DNA of 64,000 nucleotides from Gigantopelta aegis (Eukaryota > Mollusca > Gastropoda > Neomphalida > Peltospiridae): assembly GCF_016097555.1 (NCBI RefSeq), contig NC_054707.1, forward strand, positions 43,984,415 to 44,048,414, in the 5' to 3' direction. Shown here piece after piece: positions 23,051 through 35,456 of the stretch (within the stretch, counting starts at the first letter, position 1; each line of letters opens with the position of its first letter). The notes beneath the pieces were generated by a model that saw only the letters and a program-made list of their open reading frames with translations, made no database searches and was not told the origin of the DNA. A program made the position numbers and the translations under genes.

Positions 23051-23526
23051 GATAAATGTTAAAATTAGTAAGTACAAACATATTGCTTTCAAAACATTTA
23101 ATCTCGAAAATAGTGATGTTCAGTTTTAATTAGATTAAAACATATGGAAATTTATTTCTGGATATACACAGCTACTAATAATATTGGTCCTAAAAGACCT
23201 CATGTACACACAATAAAACTAGTTCCACCCAAATTAATGAGATCTCAAATCTTAACAGGACTCTGAAAATGTCTTGAATAATAATTTTGTGTGTGCAAGT
23301 CTAATTTTGTGTAATCAATTTTGCATTTGCATATTTAATTTACATGGTTATGACAGGTTACTCAAAAACAAAAAGGGCTACCTGAATTTGTTTCTGTGTA
23401 AACTGTAAACGTTTTTTAATTCTCTAATGCATGTGATACATAAAATTCTACAACTTATTATGCATTTTGCATGTGCACTAAAATGTATTATGGACAATTG
23501 TTTCTCTATAATGATGATCCATTTCT

Positions 23527-23610
23527 CGTTCCAGCCAGTGCTCTACAACTGGTGTAACGAAGGCTGTGGTATGTGCTATCCTGTCGGTGGGATGGTGCAT
23601 ATAAATAGGG
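23527..23610 (+). repeat. SINE family B fragment
   Basis: 'ttccagccagtgctctacaa', 'aaggctgtggtatgtgctat' and 'gggatggtgcatata' give the middle of a family-B SINE in plus orientation. Confidence 0.75.
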
Positions 23611-23639
23611 ATGAGAATGATGATTTGTATTTTCAGCTG

Positions 23640-23700
23640 AAATTAGCCGGGGTCCAGGAGGCAGAGCCCCGGTCAGGGGGCGAAGTCCCCTTGAAGCTAT
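23640..23700. repeat. GC-rich dispersed-repeat fragment
   Basis: 'ggtccaggaggcagagcccc' and 'gggggcgaagtccccttgaa' form a GC-rich patch with small inverted repeats, unlike the surrounding AT-rich DNA. It looks like a dispersed repeat, but there is no second copy here. Confidence 0.4.
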
Positions 23701-23710
23701 AGGTGTTTTT

Positions 23711-23797
23711 TTACAATTGCAAGGCAAATTTGTTCCTCACATCCTTATCTATATCAGCGACTGTGGCTTCATCCTCCTTTGCGATCAGTTTCACCAT
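23711..23797 (-). CDS. short ORF behind promoter-like DNA, function unknown
   Basis: On the minus strand an ATG in a good context (AAAATGG) opens 28 codons beginning MVKLIAKEDEATVADIDKDV. They end at TAA at 23711-23713, where GCAATT|GTAAAA could instead be a weak splice donor. Upstream in the same sense lie a CCAAT box (23907-23911 on the minus strand) and a TATA-like TTTTATATG. The acidic, well-mixed composition looks coding rather than random, but I do not recognise a family. It could be the first exon of an unrelated gene or a remnant; it does not resemble a Tra2 N-terminus. Confidence 0.3.
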   Translation of the reverse strand: MVKLIAKEDEATVADIDKDVRNKFALQL

Positions 23798-24338
23798 TTT
23801 TGAATGGAAAAATCACATATAAAAGTGCTCGATCACCACTGCAGAAAACAGTCGAAAATGGTGGTTGTTTTGTACATAACGGCCTAGAACTGTAAGGGCT
23901 ACACCGATTGGTCTCAATATCTCAGACGTCTCAATTTTAGCCAATCACAGTGGTCATAGTAAACAGTACTAAACACATACACACAAAGCTAGTTTTGTTT
24001 TATTTTCGTATACACACAGTGAGCCGAAATAAACATGGCTACATTATGATAGCAGCTGCACGACGACCTCAACTTTAACTTATATTTCCACAGAGTGCAA
24101 GGCATATGGGTCGTTCTTAGAAATTGTGTGCCACTTCGTGACATGGGGGTAGTCTATTTAAAATCCATACTAAAAAGCAATCTTTAATTGCACTATAAAT
24201 ATTTTGACTTCATGTCAGTGTATATTGATGTGAGCGATAATAAAGATAATACTGAGTGTCTGTGTTGTGTCTTATGTACTTTAATGAGATGGATGTGGCT
24301 AAATGAATAAGAAAATGGCGTCAGCAAGTTGTGACATC

Positions 24339-24538
24339 NNNNNNNNNNNNNNNNNNNNNNNNNNNNNNNNNNNNNNNNNNNNNNNNNNNNNNNNNNNNNN
24401 NNNNNNNNNNNNNNNNNNNNNNNNNNNNNNNNNNNNNNNNNNNNNNNNNNNNNNNNNNNNNNNNNNNNNNNNNNNNNNNNNNNNNNNNNNNNNNNNNNNN
24501 NNNNNNNNNNNNNNNNNNNNNNNNNNNNNNNNNNNNNN
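24339..24538. other. assembly gap (200 N)
   Basis: Exactly 200 N, a conventional scaffold-join length, so the real distance is unknown. It abuts a 2-kb tandem repeat, which is the likely reason assembly failed. The missing tra2 5' exon could lie here or beyond. Confidence 0.99.
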
Positions 24539-27500
24539 TTCAGCAAAAATGACGGTTGCTATTAAAAACATAAATTAAATCTCTTAAATGATACGTGACC
24601 CCCACCCCCCCCCCACCCCCCCATTTTCTTGCAGCTAGATTAGATGTGGGAATTGATTTGGTCTAATGGAACCTATAGCATATATTCACTATATTATCAT
24701 TATTTATATTGTATGCCATTTACTGTTATTTGACAGTCATAATTGCTTAATTAGGGTACACTCAGGCATGGGAGTTCATAATGACCTTGACCTTGGCATT
24801 AATTTACTGTGCACTGCTGAGAATAGAGTTTGAAGAAAAAGTCTGTGCTGACCAATTGGAGATTTTGGCCCATATTTTTTACTTAAAAATATTTTAAAGC
24901 TTATTTATCCAAGGTGATGGACATGTCGTATAACACTAATCTTATTTAGGATAATAAGTCTAGGCAAGATGAAATAAGCTATTAGTAATAATTTATTTTT
25001 ACTTAAAAAATAATGTTAGCTGATATTAGGTTAAGCTTTTAGATCTCCATCAACGATGTGTATTTGAATGCAATTGGCTCTGGAATGACTATATTTAAAT
25101 AACCTGATTTCTGCTGTAATTTTAACATACTTTTTTAGTTGGTGAATTATGTTTTAGGCAAATATGGGAGTTTTTACAATTGTTTTTGTGAGTTTGGCAA
25201 AAACATTAAAATCTACAGAAGTGGGTTTCTGTGTAGCTATTTTGCATTCTCTTCTTTATTTGTACACAAATATAAGCTTGGTAATGATAGCTTTAGGTCA
25301 GTTCATTAAATCTTGTCCATATATTCAGTGAGTTTTCTATAGTAAAGGGTATTTGAAGTATATACCAAGTACAAGAGCAATTTTGACACATTTGTTAATC
25401 TACCTAGGAGTGTGTTAGTATTATCTTCCACTATTACCACACTTGTAAAGCTATATTTTCCAATATTACTATGTAAATGATGTGTTACATTACAGATTGT
25501 AGTAATGCATATATTATAAATATTATATTCAGTTAAAACAGAAAATAATTAAAGAAAAATGACTTTCGCACTCTTTTGATGGATTGAATGTGCTTCTTCT
25601 TTTTTTTATGACAAATAAAAAATAAAGATGTAAAACCCTAATGATAACTCTAGATATGATACATGTCTGTAAGCACCAATCACTGGAGATTATTAATAAA
25701 ATATCAACAGATATATTGGTAGCTGTCAGTGTATTTAATAATGCATATATAAAAACCAACTAGGCTGATGGGTTTGAAAATATTGCATTCAGTGACTTGA
25801 CATCCAAGCATAGTCCACACCTTGGGTGTTTACCCCACCATGATGTGTACCACATTAATTTACTACTATTTGTGGATGCAGTGGTGTTCATTTCAGATAC
25901 CACATGTAATATGCTTTTTTTCTAGTGAAGATCTTATCATATGCCCATTAAAGTCTTTCAAAACACAAGGTCACTGCAATAAATGAGTTTTAAGGTAATT
26001 ATGTATTGGAAATGAGAGACTCTGACTATGCATGCACACACTACATATACAACTAAGGATACACAACCAACCCATAGTATGTATCTTCAAGAGTAGTATT
26101 TTTTATTTATTATTTGTTTTAAATATGATACATTGCATTTGTATACAACTTTGCATAACACTGATGCTTCCTGAGGTGTACATTAAATCAGGTTGCACTG
26201 TAGGAACAACACTTTCAATTATGTTGTCACATCATATCAGAACACAGAAGATCCTGATAGTCATGAAAATACCCAAGTGGACACTTTTTGAAAAATATAT
26301 TTTGTTGCATAGTACCAAAGAAGAGAGTACCGTGTCAAATTCGACGTGCACCGTCAAATATTAACAGAGTAAAAGCAGCTCTGGGTGTGATTGGTAGTAA
26401 TATGTGACATTGATTATTTGTGCAAATACTATTATCCATTGACAATAAATAAATACACTTTTATTTGTTATACAGTTGTTATGCAGTATATACCAGAGAT
26501 TGAAACTAATGCGGGGTACCCCCAAAAATGGAACTGCAATTTTCAGCAAAAATGACGGTTGCTATTAAAAACATAAATTAAATCTCTTAAATGATACGTG
26601 ACCCCCCCCCCCCCCCCCCCCCCCCCCCATTTTCTTGCAGCTAGATTAGATGTGAGGTGCCACACTTTCTATTTCTGTACTTCCTGGGTGTGTTGAAACG
26701 CTGCTTATATCAGTTTTATTAGTAAACGTTAACATTATCGGCAATAGGAATTGATTTGGTCTAATGGAAACCTATAGCATATATTCACTATATTATCATT
26801 ATTTTATATTGTATGCCATTTACTGTTATTTGACAGTCATAATTGCTTAATTAGGGTACACTCAGGCATGGGAGTTCATAATGACCTTGACCTTGGCATT
26901 AATTTACTGTGCACTGCTGAGAATAGAGTTTGAAGAAAAAGTCTGTGCTGACCAATTGGAGATTTTGGCCCATATTTTTTACTTAAAAATATTTTAAAGC
27001 TTATTTATCCAAGGTGATGGACATGTCGTATAACACTAATCTTATTTAGGATAATAAGTCTAGGCAAGATGAAATAAGCTATTAGTAATAATTTATTTTT
27101 AGTTAAAAAATAATGTTAGCTGATATTAGGTTAAGCTTTTAGATCTCCATCAACGATGTGTATTTGAATGCAATTGGCTCTGGAATGACTATATTTAAAT
27201 AACCTGATTCTGCTGTAATTTAACATACTTTTTAGGTTGGTGAATTATGTTTTAGGCAAATATGGGAGTTTTTACAATTGTTTTTGTGAGTTTGGCAAAA
27301 ACATTAAAATCTACGGAAGTGGGTTCTGTGTAGCCATTTTGCATTCTCTTCTTTATTTGTACACAAATATAAGCTTGGTAATGATAGCTTTAGGTCAGTT
27401 CATTAAATCTTATCCATATATTCAGTGAGTTTTCTATAGTATAGGGTATTTGAAGTATATACCAAGTACAAGAGCAATTTTGACACATTTGTTAATCTAC

Positions 27501-30500
27501 CTAGGAGTGTGTTAGTATTATCTTCCACTATTACCACACTTGTAAAGCTATATTTTCCAATATTACTATGTAAATGATGTGTTACATTACAGATTGTAGT
27601 AATGCATATATTATAAATATTATATTCAGTTAAAACAGAAAATAATTAAAGAAAAATGACTTTCGCACTCTTTTGATGGATTGAATGTGCTTCTTCTTTT
27701 TTTTTTATGACAAATAAAAAAAAGAAAGATGTAAAACCCTAATGATAACTCTAGATATGATACATGTCTGTAAGCACCAATCACTGGAGATTATTAATAA
27801 AATATCAACAGATATATTGGTAGCTGTCAGTGTATTTAATAATGCATATATAAAAACCAACTAGGCTGATGGGTTTGAAAATATTGCATTCAGTGACTTG
27901 ACATCCAAGCATAGTCCATACCTTGGGTGTTTACCCCACCATGATGTGTACCACATTAATTTACTACTATTTGTGGATGCAGTGGTGTTCATTTCAGATA
28001 CCACATGTAATATGCTTTTTTTCTAGTGAAGATCTTATCATATGCCCATAAAGTCTTTCAAAACACAGGGTCACTGCAATAAATGAGTTTTAAGGTAATT
28101 ATGTATTGGAAATGAGAGACTCTGACTATGCATGCACACACTGCATATACAACTAAGCATACACAACCAACCCATAGTATGTATCTTCAAGAGTAGTATT
28201 TTTTATTTATTATTTGTTTTAAATATGATACATTGCATTTGTATACAACTTTGCATAACACTGATTCTTCCTGAGGTGTACATTAAATCAGGTTGCACTG
28301 TAGGAACAACACTTTCAATTATGTTGTCACATCATATCAGAACACAGAAGATCCTGATAGTCATGAAAACACCCAAGTGGACACTTTTTGAAAAATATAT
28401 TTTGTTGCATAGTACCAAAGAAGAGACGTGACCCCCCATTTTCTTGCAGCTAGATTAGATGTGAGGTGTCACACTTTCTATTGCTGTACTTCCTGGGTGT
28501 GTTGAAACGCTGCTTATATCAATTTTATTAGTAAACGTTAACATTATCGGCAATAGGAATTGATTTGGTCTAATGGAACCTATAGCATATATTCACTATA
28601 TTATCATTATTTTATATTGTGTGCCATTTACTGTTATTTGACAGTCATAGTTGCTTAATTAGGTTACACTCAGGCATGGGAGTTCATAATGACCTTGACC
28701 TTGGCATTAATTTACTGTGCACTGCTGAGAATAGAGTTTGAAAAAACAGTCTGTGCTTGACCAATTGGAGATTTTGGCCCATATTTTTTACTTAAAATAT
28801 TTTAAAGCTTATTTATCCAAGGTGATGGACATGTCATATAACACTAATCTTATTTAGGATAATACGTCTAGGCAAGATGAAATAAGCTATTAGTAATAAT
28901 TTATTTTTAGTTAAAAAATAATGTTAGCTGATATTAGGTTAAGCTTTTAGATCTCCATTAACAATGTGTATTTGAATGCAATTGGCTCTGGAATGACTAT
29001 ATTTAAATAACCTGATTTCTGCTGTAATTTTAACATACTTTTTAGGTTGGTGAATTATGTTTTAGGCAAATATGGGAGTTTTTACAATTGTTTTTGTGAG
29101 TTTGGCAAAAAACATTAAAATCTACAGAAGTGGGTTCTGTGTAGCCATTTTGCATTCTCTTCTTTATTTGTACACAAATATAAGCTTGGTAATGATAGCT
29201 TTAGGTCAGTTCATTAAATCTTGTCCATATATTCAGTGAGTTTTCTATAGTAAAGGGTATTTGAAGTATATACCAAGTACAAGAGCAATTTTGACACATT
29301 TGTTAATCTACCTAGGAGTGTGTTAGTATTATCTTCCACTATTACAACACTTGTAAAGCTATATTTTCCAATATTACTATGTAAATGATGTGTTACATTA
29401 CAGATTGTAGTAATGCATACGATATAAATATTATATTTAGTTAAAACAGAAAATAATTAAAGAAAAATTACTTTCGCACTCTTTTGATGGATTGAATGTG
29501 CTTTTTTTTATGACAAATAAAAAATAAAGATGTAAAACCCTAATGATAACTCTAGATATGATACATGTCTGTAAGCACCAATCACTGGAGATTATTAATA
29601 AAATATCAACAGATATATTGGTAGCTGTCAGTGGATTTAATAATGCATATATAAAAACCAACTAGGCTGATGGGTTTGAAAATATTGCATTCAGTGACTT
29701 GACATCCAAGCATAGTCCATACCTTGGGTGTTTACCCCACCATGCTGTGTACCACATTAATTTACAACTATTTGTGGATGCAGTGGTGTTCATTTCAGAT
29801 ACCACATGTAACATTTTTTCTAGTGAAGTTCTTATCATATGCCCATTAAAGTCTTTCAAAACACAGGGTCACTGCAATAAATGAGTTTTACGGTAATTAT
29901 TTATTGGAAATGAGAGACTGACTATGCATGCACACACTACATATACAACTAAGCATACACAACCAATCCATAGTATGTATCTTCAAGAGTAGTATTTTTA
30001 TTTATTATTTGTTTTAAATATGATACATTGCATTTGTATACAACTTTGCATAACAGTTTTACACTGATGCTTCCTGAGGTGTACATTAAATCAGGTTGCA
30101 CTGTAGGAACAACACTTTCAATTATGTTGTCACATCATATCAGAACACAGATGATCCTGAAAGTCATGAAAACACCCAATTGAATATTTTTTGATATAGG
30201 TTTTGATATAGGTTGCATAGTACCAAAGAAGAGAGTACCGTGTCAAAGTTTGACGTGCACCGTCAAATATTTACGGAGTAAAGGCAGCTGTGGGTGTGAT
30301 TGGTAGTAATATGTGACATTGATTATTTGTGCAAATACTATTATCCATTGACAATAAATAAATACACTTTTATTTGTTATACAGTTGTTATGCAGTATAT
30401 ACCAGAGGTTGAAACTAATGCGGGGTACCCCCAAAAATGGAACTGCAATTTTCAGCAAAAATTACGGTTGCTATTAAAAACATAAATTAAATCTCTTAAA

Positions 30501-30658
30501 TGATACGTGATCCCCCATTTTCTTGCAGCTAGATTAGATGTGAGGTGCCACACTTTCTATTGCTGTACTTCCTGGGTGTGTTGAAACGCTGCTTATATCA
30601 GTTTTATTAGTAAACATTAACATTATCGGCAATAGGAATTGATTTGGTCTAATGGAAC
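24539..30658. repeat. tandem array of a ~2-kb non-coding unit (three copies plus a partial)
   Basis: The anchor 'ttcagcaaaaatgacggttg' (one-base variant in the last copy) recurs at 24539, 26542 and 30451. The following 'acgtga' recurs at 24593, 26596, 28426 and 30505, giving steps of 2003, 1830 and 2079 bp. The second unit lacks roughly 150 bp at its end; the first lacks about 95 bp near 24647. A C-homopolymer of variable length follows the 'acgtga' anchor (long in copies one and two, 5-6 C in the others). The array ends at 30658 in mid-unit. No unit contains a gene; the repeated frames have no known domain. Copies look nearly identical, so the array is young, or inflated by assembly. Confidence 0.93.
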
Positions 30659-30753
30659 CTAATAGGCACACGGTTTACAAAAGAACTGGTCTGGTTTGGC
30701 ACTATTTCATAGTCACGATACTCGTCGATAGTGTTTGTTTTGTTAACGTTTTT

Positions 30754-32757
30754 GGTACGGTTATAGAATATGTCCGCCACCTAAATACAACCATTTACTA
30801 TACACTAAATAACGAATATGTAATTTTCTATAATTTTAACTACTCTGACGATTACTAAAATAAAGCCAATATTAATTTCTATTTTATTTTATTTTAGGAA
30901 CTTTGTGTTATTTTGTGTTTTATTTCAGGAACGGTTAGGGTTTAGTTAGATACGATAACGTAGCGCTGGCATCGACACGGTCTTCTGTTCAGCGCTACGA
31001 GATGAGGCATATACCCCATGTGTAGCAAAAACAAACTTCAGTGTTCTGTGAAAAAACATTCATACTTTGTAGGAAACACTTACTCGATATCGTTGATATA
31101 TATTAAATTAATTGTTGTTGCAAATATAATTAATATAATGCAGATTAACAATTATCAAGACTAAAAGTGTTCTTCGGCAGCCATGACAGATAATACGAGA
31201 ATCTCGTGAGAATGTGAAATATCCATACATAAAAATATGTAAGCTAATCTACTTTTAGGCTATTGAGTTTGTTGTTACTCATGATTAAATTTTGGATGTA
31301 TATGGTAAGTGACGAAAGGTGTTTTTTTTATTTATCTTTTAAAACTTAAACTTAATAGTTTAGTTTATCTAAAATTATGAAAAATAGAAACATACCGACA
31401 TTTAAACTGCATTGTCTGCTCTCGGAACTTTTTTGACAGAGGTCAAGGTAAGTAAACCAGTTTTTATTTTAATGTGGCGAAGCATTGTAATAATATAGAT
31501 AATTTTTTATTTTTTTTGCATGACGTCACTGTACATCTCTTTACAAGAACAATAAACTGGGTGAATGACGTTTCCGTTTTAAGAACGCTGGAAACATTTC
31601 AATGCAAAATTGCTATAGAATTTGTTTTTTTTAACATTACTAATGCACTTCACTCTGAAGAAAATCTTGATTAAAAAAACTACTATTTACGAAATATGAT
31701 TTCAAGTGACATTACAGTAGGATATTTATTGTGTACAAAGCCAAAACAAGGGTGCGAAAAGTGACCGTCGTCGACCGTAGTCGTTAGTTAAAGTACTTAC
31801 AGTGCTAGCCATTTGCTAGTAGTTTAGTGGTAGAATGTCATTTTAATATTAGTGTGTATTTTGTGCATTATTGTAGTGGCGTATCTCAGATCTGAGATGA
31901 AGAACTGTAAATAATGTTAACTTTGTGCTAGTAGTGTAGTCTTAGACTTTAATTAATCAATTTATTGTTATTATTAGCACTGTGATCGCCAAATATTTCT
32001 CATGAGCTCATCTCGGACAGTATATGGTTTTAAAATACCTACAGTTAATAAATAGTTTTAGTTAAGTAAAAAACAAATATATATATTACTCGACGCAGTT
32101 TCTGCGGTGCTCCGAAGAAGATAGCGGAGAAAACTACTTACAACCAACATGGTTGTCAAGGGATAAAAATAGCCAGACGATATTGTACATTGCAAATTTT
32201 AAGGGCTTACCTATACATAAGACATCTTTATGGCGTCTGATGCGTGTCAGTCGTGAAAAACTTAAATATGTATACAACTACAAATTTATTTGAACGAAAC
32301 AGGCGATAATATTGCCGGGAAACGTGCCGCTGTGATCTGTGGCGGCGCTGCTACGAAGAAATAGCATCCATATCCCGTAACGGTAACCGAGACGTAGGCG
32401 AAAGTTTCCGTTAAAATACCGTAACTAGGGTTTAGTTTGTTTAAGGAACATAGGGTCGAGTGATTTTCTGTTTTACTTTATTTTAATTTAGGAACTTTGT
32501 CGGTCGATTGTTACAGAGGAGTGTTGATAGCCTACACGGCTACAAAATGATTAGGGTTAGCAAGGGGGGGGGCTGGGGGGGGGCTTTTAGTCTTGATGTC
32601 CATATTTTTTTTTTTTTTTTTTTTCCAAATAAATAATTTTATTTTATTTCTTTTTCCCCCGCAAAAACCCATGCCCCACGTTTTTTTAAGAATCCCCACC
32701 AAAAAATCCCTCTTTTTACAGAAGGATTAGTGGCGGACAGATTCTATAACCGTTCCA
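30754..32757. repeat. 2-kb segment bounded by inverted 27-bp repeats
   Basis: 'ggttatagaatatgtccgcc' at about 30758 is answered by 'ggcggacagattctataacc' at about 32733, with one mismatch; the wider match covers about 27 bp. Between them lie repeated motifs such as 'taggaactttgt' (30894 and 32488) and 'ggaacggttagggtttagtt', but no gene. It may be a non-autonomous DNA element or part of a larger one. Confidence 0.5.
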
Positions 32758-33892
32758 CGTTTTTCAACGGCAACTGGTTATGGTATCTTGCATACATTAA
32801 GTACTACACATAAGTCATAAAAACATATCATCTGTAAACATCCTTGTTTCTTGTTTTCTTATAATTAAAAAAAAACCCACCTCTCTGTCACTCATTGTGT
32901 CGTTCTGTGTGGCTTTTCTTCAAGAATTACAAACAAAGGCAACAAGAAGCAGACTAACAAGAAATAAAAATGGCGCATTAAATACACTGGTTACCGATAT
33001 ATAAAGTTGTGTGTTTAGGAAAGTCCCTTTTGGGTGGCAGTGAAGTAAATATTAAAATAAATGAAATAAAGTTGTAATAATAAGACTAATCGCAAGTCGG
33101 ACAACTTTAGTGTTTCAGTTCACAGTTAATGTTCTTTTTTTATGCAGCAAACTATCAAGTGCTGATATTTCACAGATTTCATTGTGTGAATTTTGCTTTA
33201 TATAAGCGGAAATATGGAACAAAAGAGAACATCATTCTTGATAACACATACTAATAACACATATTCGTGTGATAACAAGTTAATTACACATACGGCCATG
33301 TTTTCACTGCTATGCTATCCAAAGAAAACAAAAACAAAACCCCAATGAAAATCGATTTCTCTGTGACGTATGAGTTAACCTGAAATTTATTTGCTGTGAC
33401 GCATATGTTTAACTATAGGCGCTAAGGGCGTAAATAGGTTTCAGTTGAAAAAGACATTTACATTTATTTTAAACCTTTTTTTTAGTATATGTAAGAAATA
33501 GAGTACTACATTCGTGTCCGTTAGATACAAATGTATATTACAACTTGTTTATAAAAACGTATTTAGCTCGCTTTTGCTCGTTAGATATGTTTTAAAACAA
33601 CTCATAAGATAAATGCTAGGTAAAGACTCAGGGTACTCTCACGATAAGAGAGCTAGATGGACATTTGGACAGTTATAACGCTCTCTAACCATCATAGACC
33701 AATCTATATGTACATTCTATGTAATCTCTGCCTACCAAACTAGTAAGAGATTCCCGTTTTAATACAACAATCCTCTGTTTGATGTCAAATACCTAGAATT
33801 AAATTTCCGTTACATTTATTACAATATAACGTCATCCCACTGCTCCAGCCGTAGCAACGGGAGTTTGTTCATTACTCGATGAATGTAAAATG
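32758..33892. other. non-coding DNA
   Basis: No coding exon or recognised repeat. A small doublet 'ctgtgacgtatgagttaac' and 'ctgtgacgcatatgtttaac' occurs near 33361 and 33401. Confidence 0.4.
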
Positions 33893-33929
33893 TACGTCGT
33901 CAGGGAACGTCATACCTGATGACGTCATT
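33893..33929. repeat. short inverted repeat with TGACGTCA
   Basis: 'acgtcgtcagg', a short spacer, then 'cctgatgacgt' form an imperfect palindrome. The right arm runs into 'tgatgacgtcat', a CRE/ATF-type site by consensus. Confidence 0.45.
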
Positions 33930-34035
33930 TTATATAGGAAATTTTTCTTACTGAGCGTTATTGTTTTAACCAAAACAATTATGAAAAATAAAATATGAAC
34001 TTTTAATGCTTTAAATTTAATTATAAGTGTTATAT

Positions 34036-34178
34036 GTTATTTCTTTTACGTTCATCTGGGTATGAAAATATAAAATTATTCGCAAACTTATGTGAGAACG
34101 GCTTCGCCGATTCACACAGTTTGCGAATTATTTATTTTTGTTGTTCATACCCCGATGAACGTAAAAAAATAAATAACA
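34036..34178. repeat. hairpin (foldback MITE-like) element
   Basis: The left arm runs 'gttatttcttttacgttcat', 'ctgggtatgaa', 'attattcgcaaact'. The right arm runs 'agtttgcgaattatt', 'ttcataccccg', 'atgaacgtaaaaaaataaat'. The loop is 'gaacggcttcgcc'-like. The arms are about 55 bp with small mismatches. Confidence 0.8.
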
Positions 34179-34367
34179 GACAATCCTTAATTACATTGTT
34201 GATTCCTTGATAAAACATATTAATAAGTAATACACACACTACAGGAAGAAACCCGTCAGCAACTGAGTAATCAACTCATCCAAAATATTTATTTAGTGTT
34301 GTTAAAGGCATTCCCTATTTTTAATTCAATACCTATAATTAATCCCATATAGGCCACAGGGTTCCAA

Positions 34368-34670
34368 TTGAATCTATATAAAACTGTGAGTAGAACGATG
34401 GAAATACATGGTGAAAACATTTCAGGCCAACTCATTTTGTCCAAAGATTGTCATCGTTTTCGCACGAATACGAACATTTGCTTCAGCTCGGGAACAGGTA
34501 ACAGTTACCCCCCAGTTATTCGCGCATACATCGCCTGCAGAAAATTCCATTTTGTTGACAAAACGAGTGAGAATGACAGTCAAGAAGTCAAATACCCGGT
34601 ACGCGAAAAACACGCAGTGATAGAGGCGAAACACTTTAACTCTGATAAAAATCGATTGAACCAAATTTAA
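34368..34670 (+). other. open frame of unknown nature
   Basis: An open frame spans a slightly more GC-rich, non-repetitive patch and includes MEIHGENISGQLILSKDCHR. A strong splice-donor-like CAG|GTAACA lies at about 34496. All three frames nearby are also open, and no domain is recognised, so this may be chance. Confidence 0.15.
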
Positions 34671-35249
34671 TTCAATTCAAATAATTTATTTTATATATGG
34701 ATCATATAAAATGGCATGGCATAAATTGGAAAACATAATAAGAACATAAAATGGGAAATTCACGGGTAACAGTAAAACTGATTCGGTGTTATCTACTTTC
34801 CTGCCACCTTTTATTGCGATACAAAACACCAGGGACCAGTCTAAATATCACACAGACGGCATATTACACAATTATATTTCCGCCAACTGGCTACAAAGTA
34901 GTCCATATTGTCATTAATAATATATTAGAATGCTGGATAGATCTATCGCTTTTTGTTGTTATATATATTTATAACAAGTGTGGCATTTTAAAACAATTTC
35001 CTAAAGAAGTTAAATTGCATTTAATATTTTAAAATTACATATGCTGCATTGAGTGTACTTATCCCCGCACATGGCGGCAAATCACTCGGAAGAATTCGTA
35101 ATCGTCCGAGGTGTTCCGAATAGGCAGCAGGAGTCTGTTATTGTTTTTCAACGATAACTCTGTTAGCACTGGCGTTCCTGGGATGTTAGGTGGGGGGGGG
35201 CACACTATGTATGTATGTATGATTCTATAACATTAAATATATTAAGAGG

Positions 35250-35456
35250 GCTTCTGCCAGAGGGTAAAACGGGTATGGAGCCATACCCAAAATGTTTTTA
35301 GATTTTATCTTATCATTACTGTATGATTTTCGTAACCCTAACCCTAAGGTTTACCCATTTTCTTTCTGGGTGAGGCCACTCATACCCCTTGTTGACTTTG
35401 GATGCATTAAATTCCATAGCGCCATACCAAAAATTTCTGGCAGAAACACTGATTAA
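35250..35456. mobile_element. short inverted-repeat element (MITE-like)
   Basis: 'gcttctgccagaggg', then 'gggtatggagccataccc' at the left, is answered by 'gcgccataccaaaaatttct' and 'ggcagaaac' at the right. The element is about 205 bp. It contains a (CCCTAA)2-like stretch at 35335-35348, too short to be telomeric. Confidence 0.6.

Noticed and set aside
26032-28431. Repeated frames starting MHTLHIQL
   Set aside because: They recur because the 2-kb unit is repeated; composition is that of random AT-rich DNA and no domain is present.
35335-35348. Telomeric repeat
   Set aside because: Only two CCCTAA units inside a MITE.
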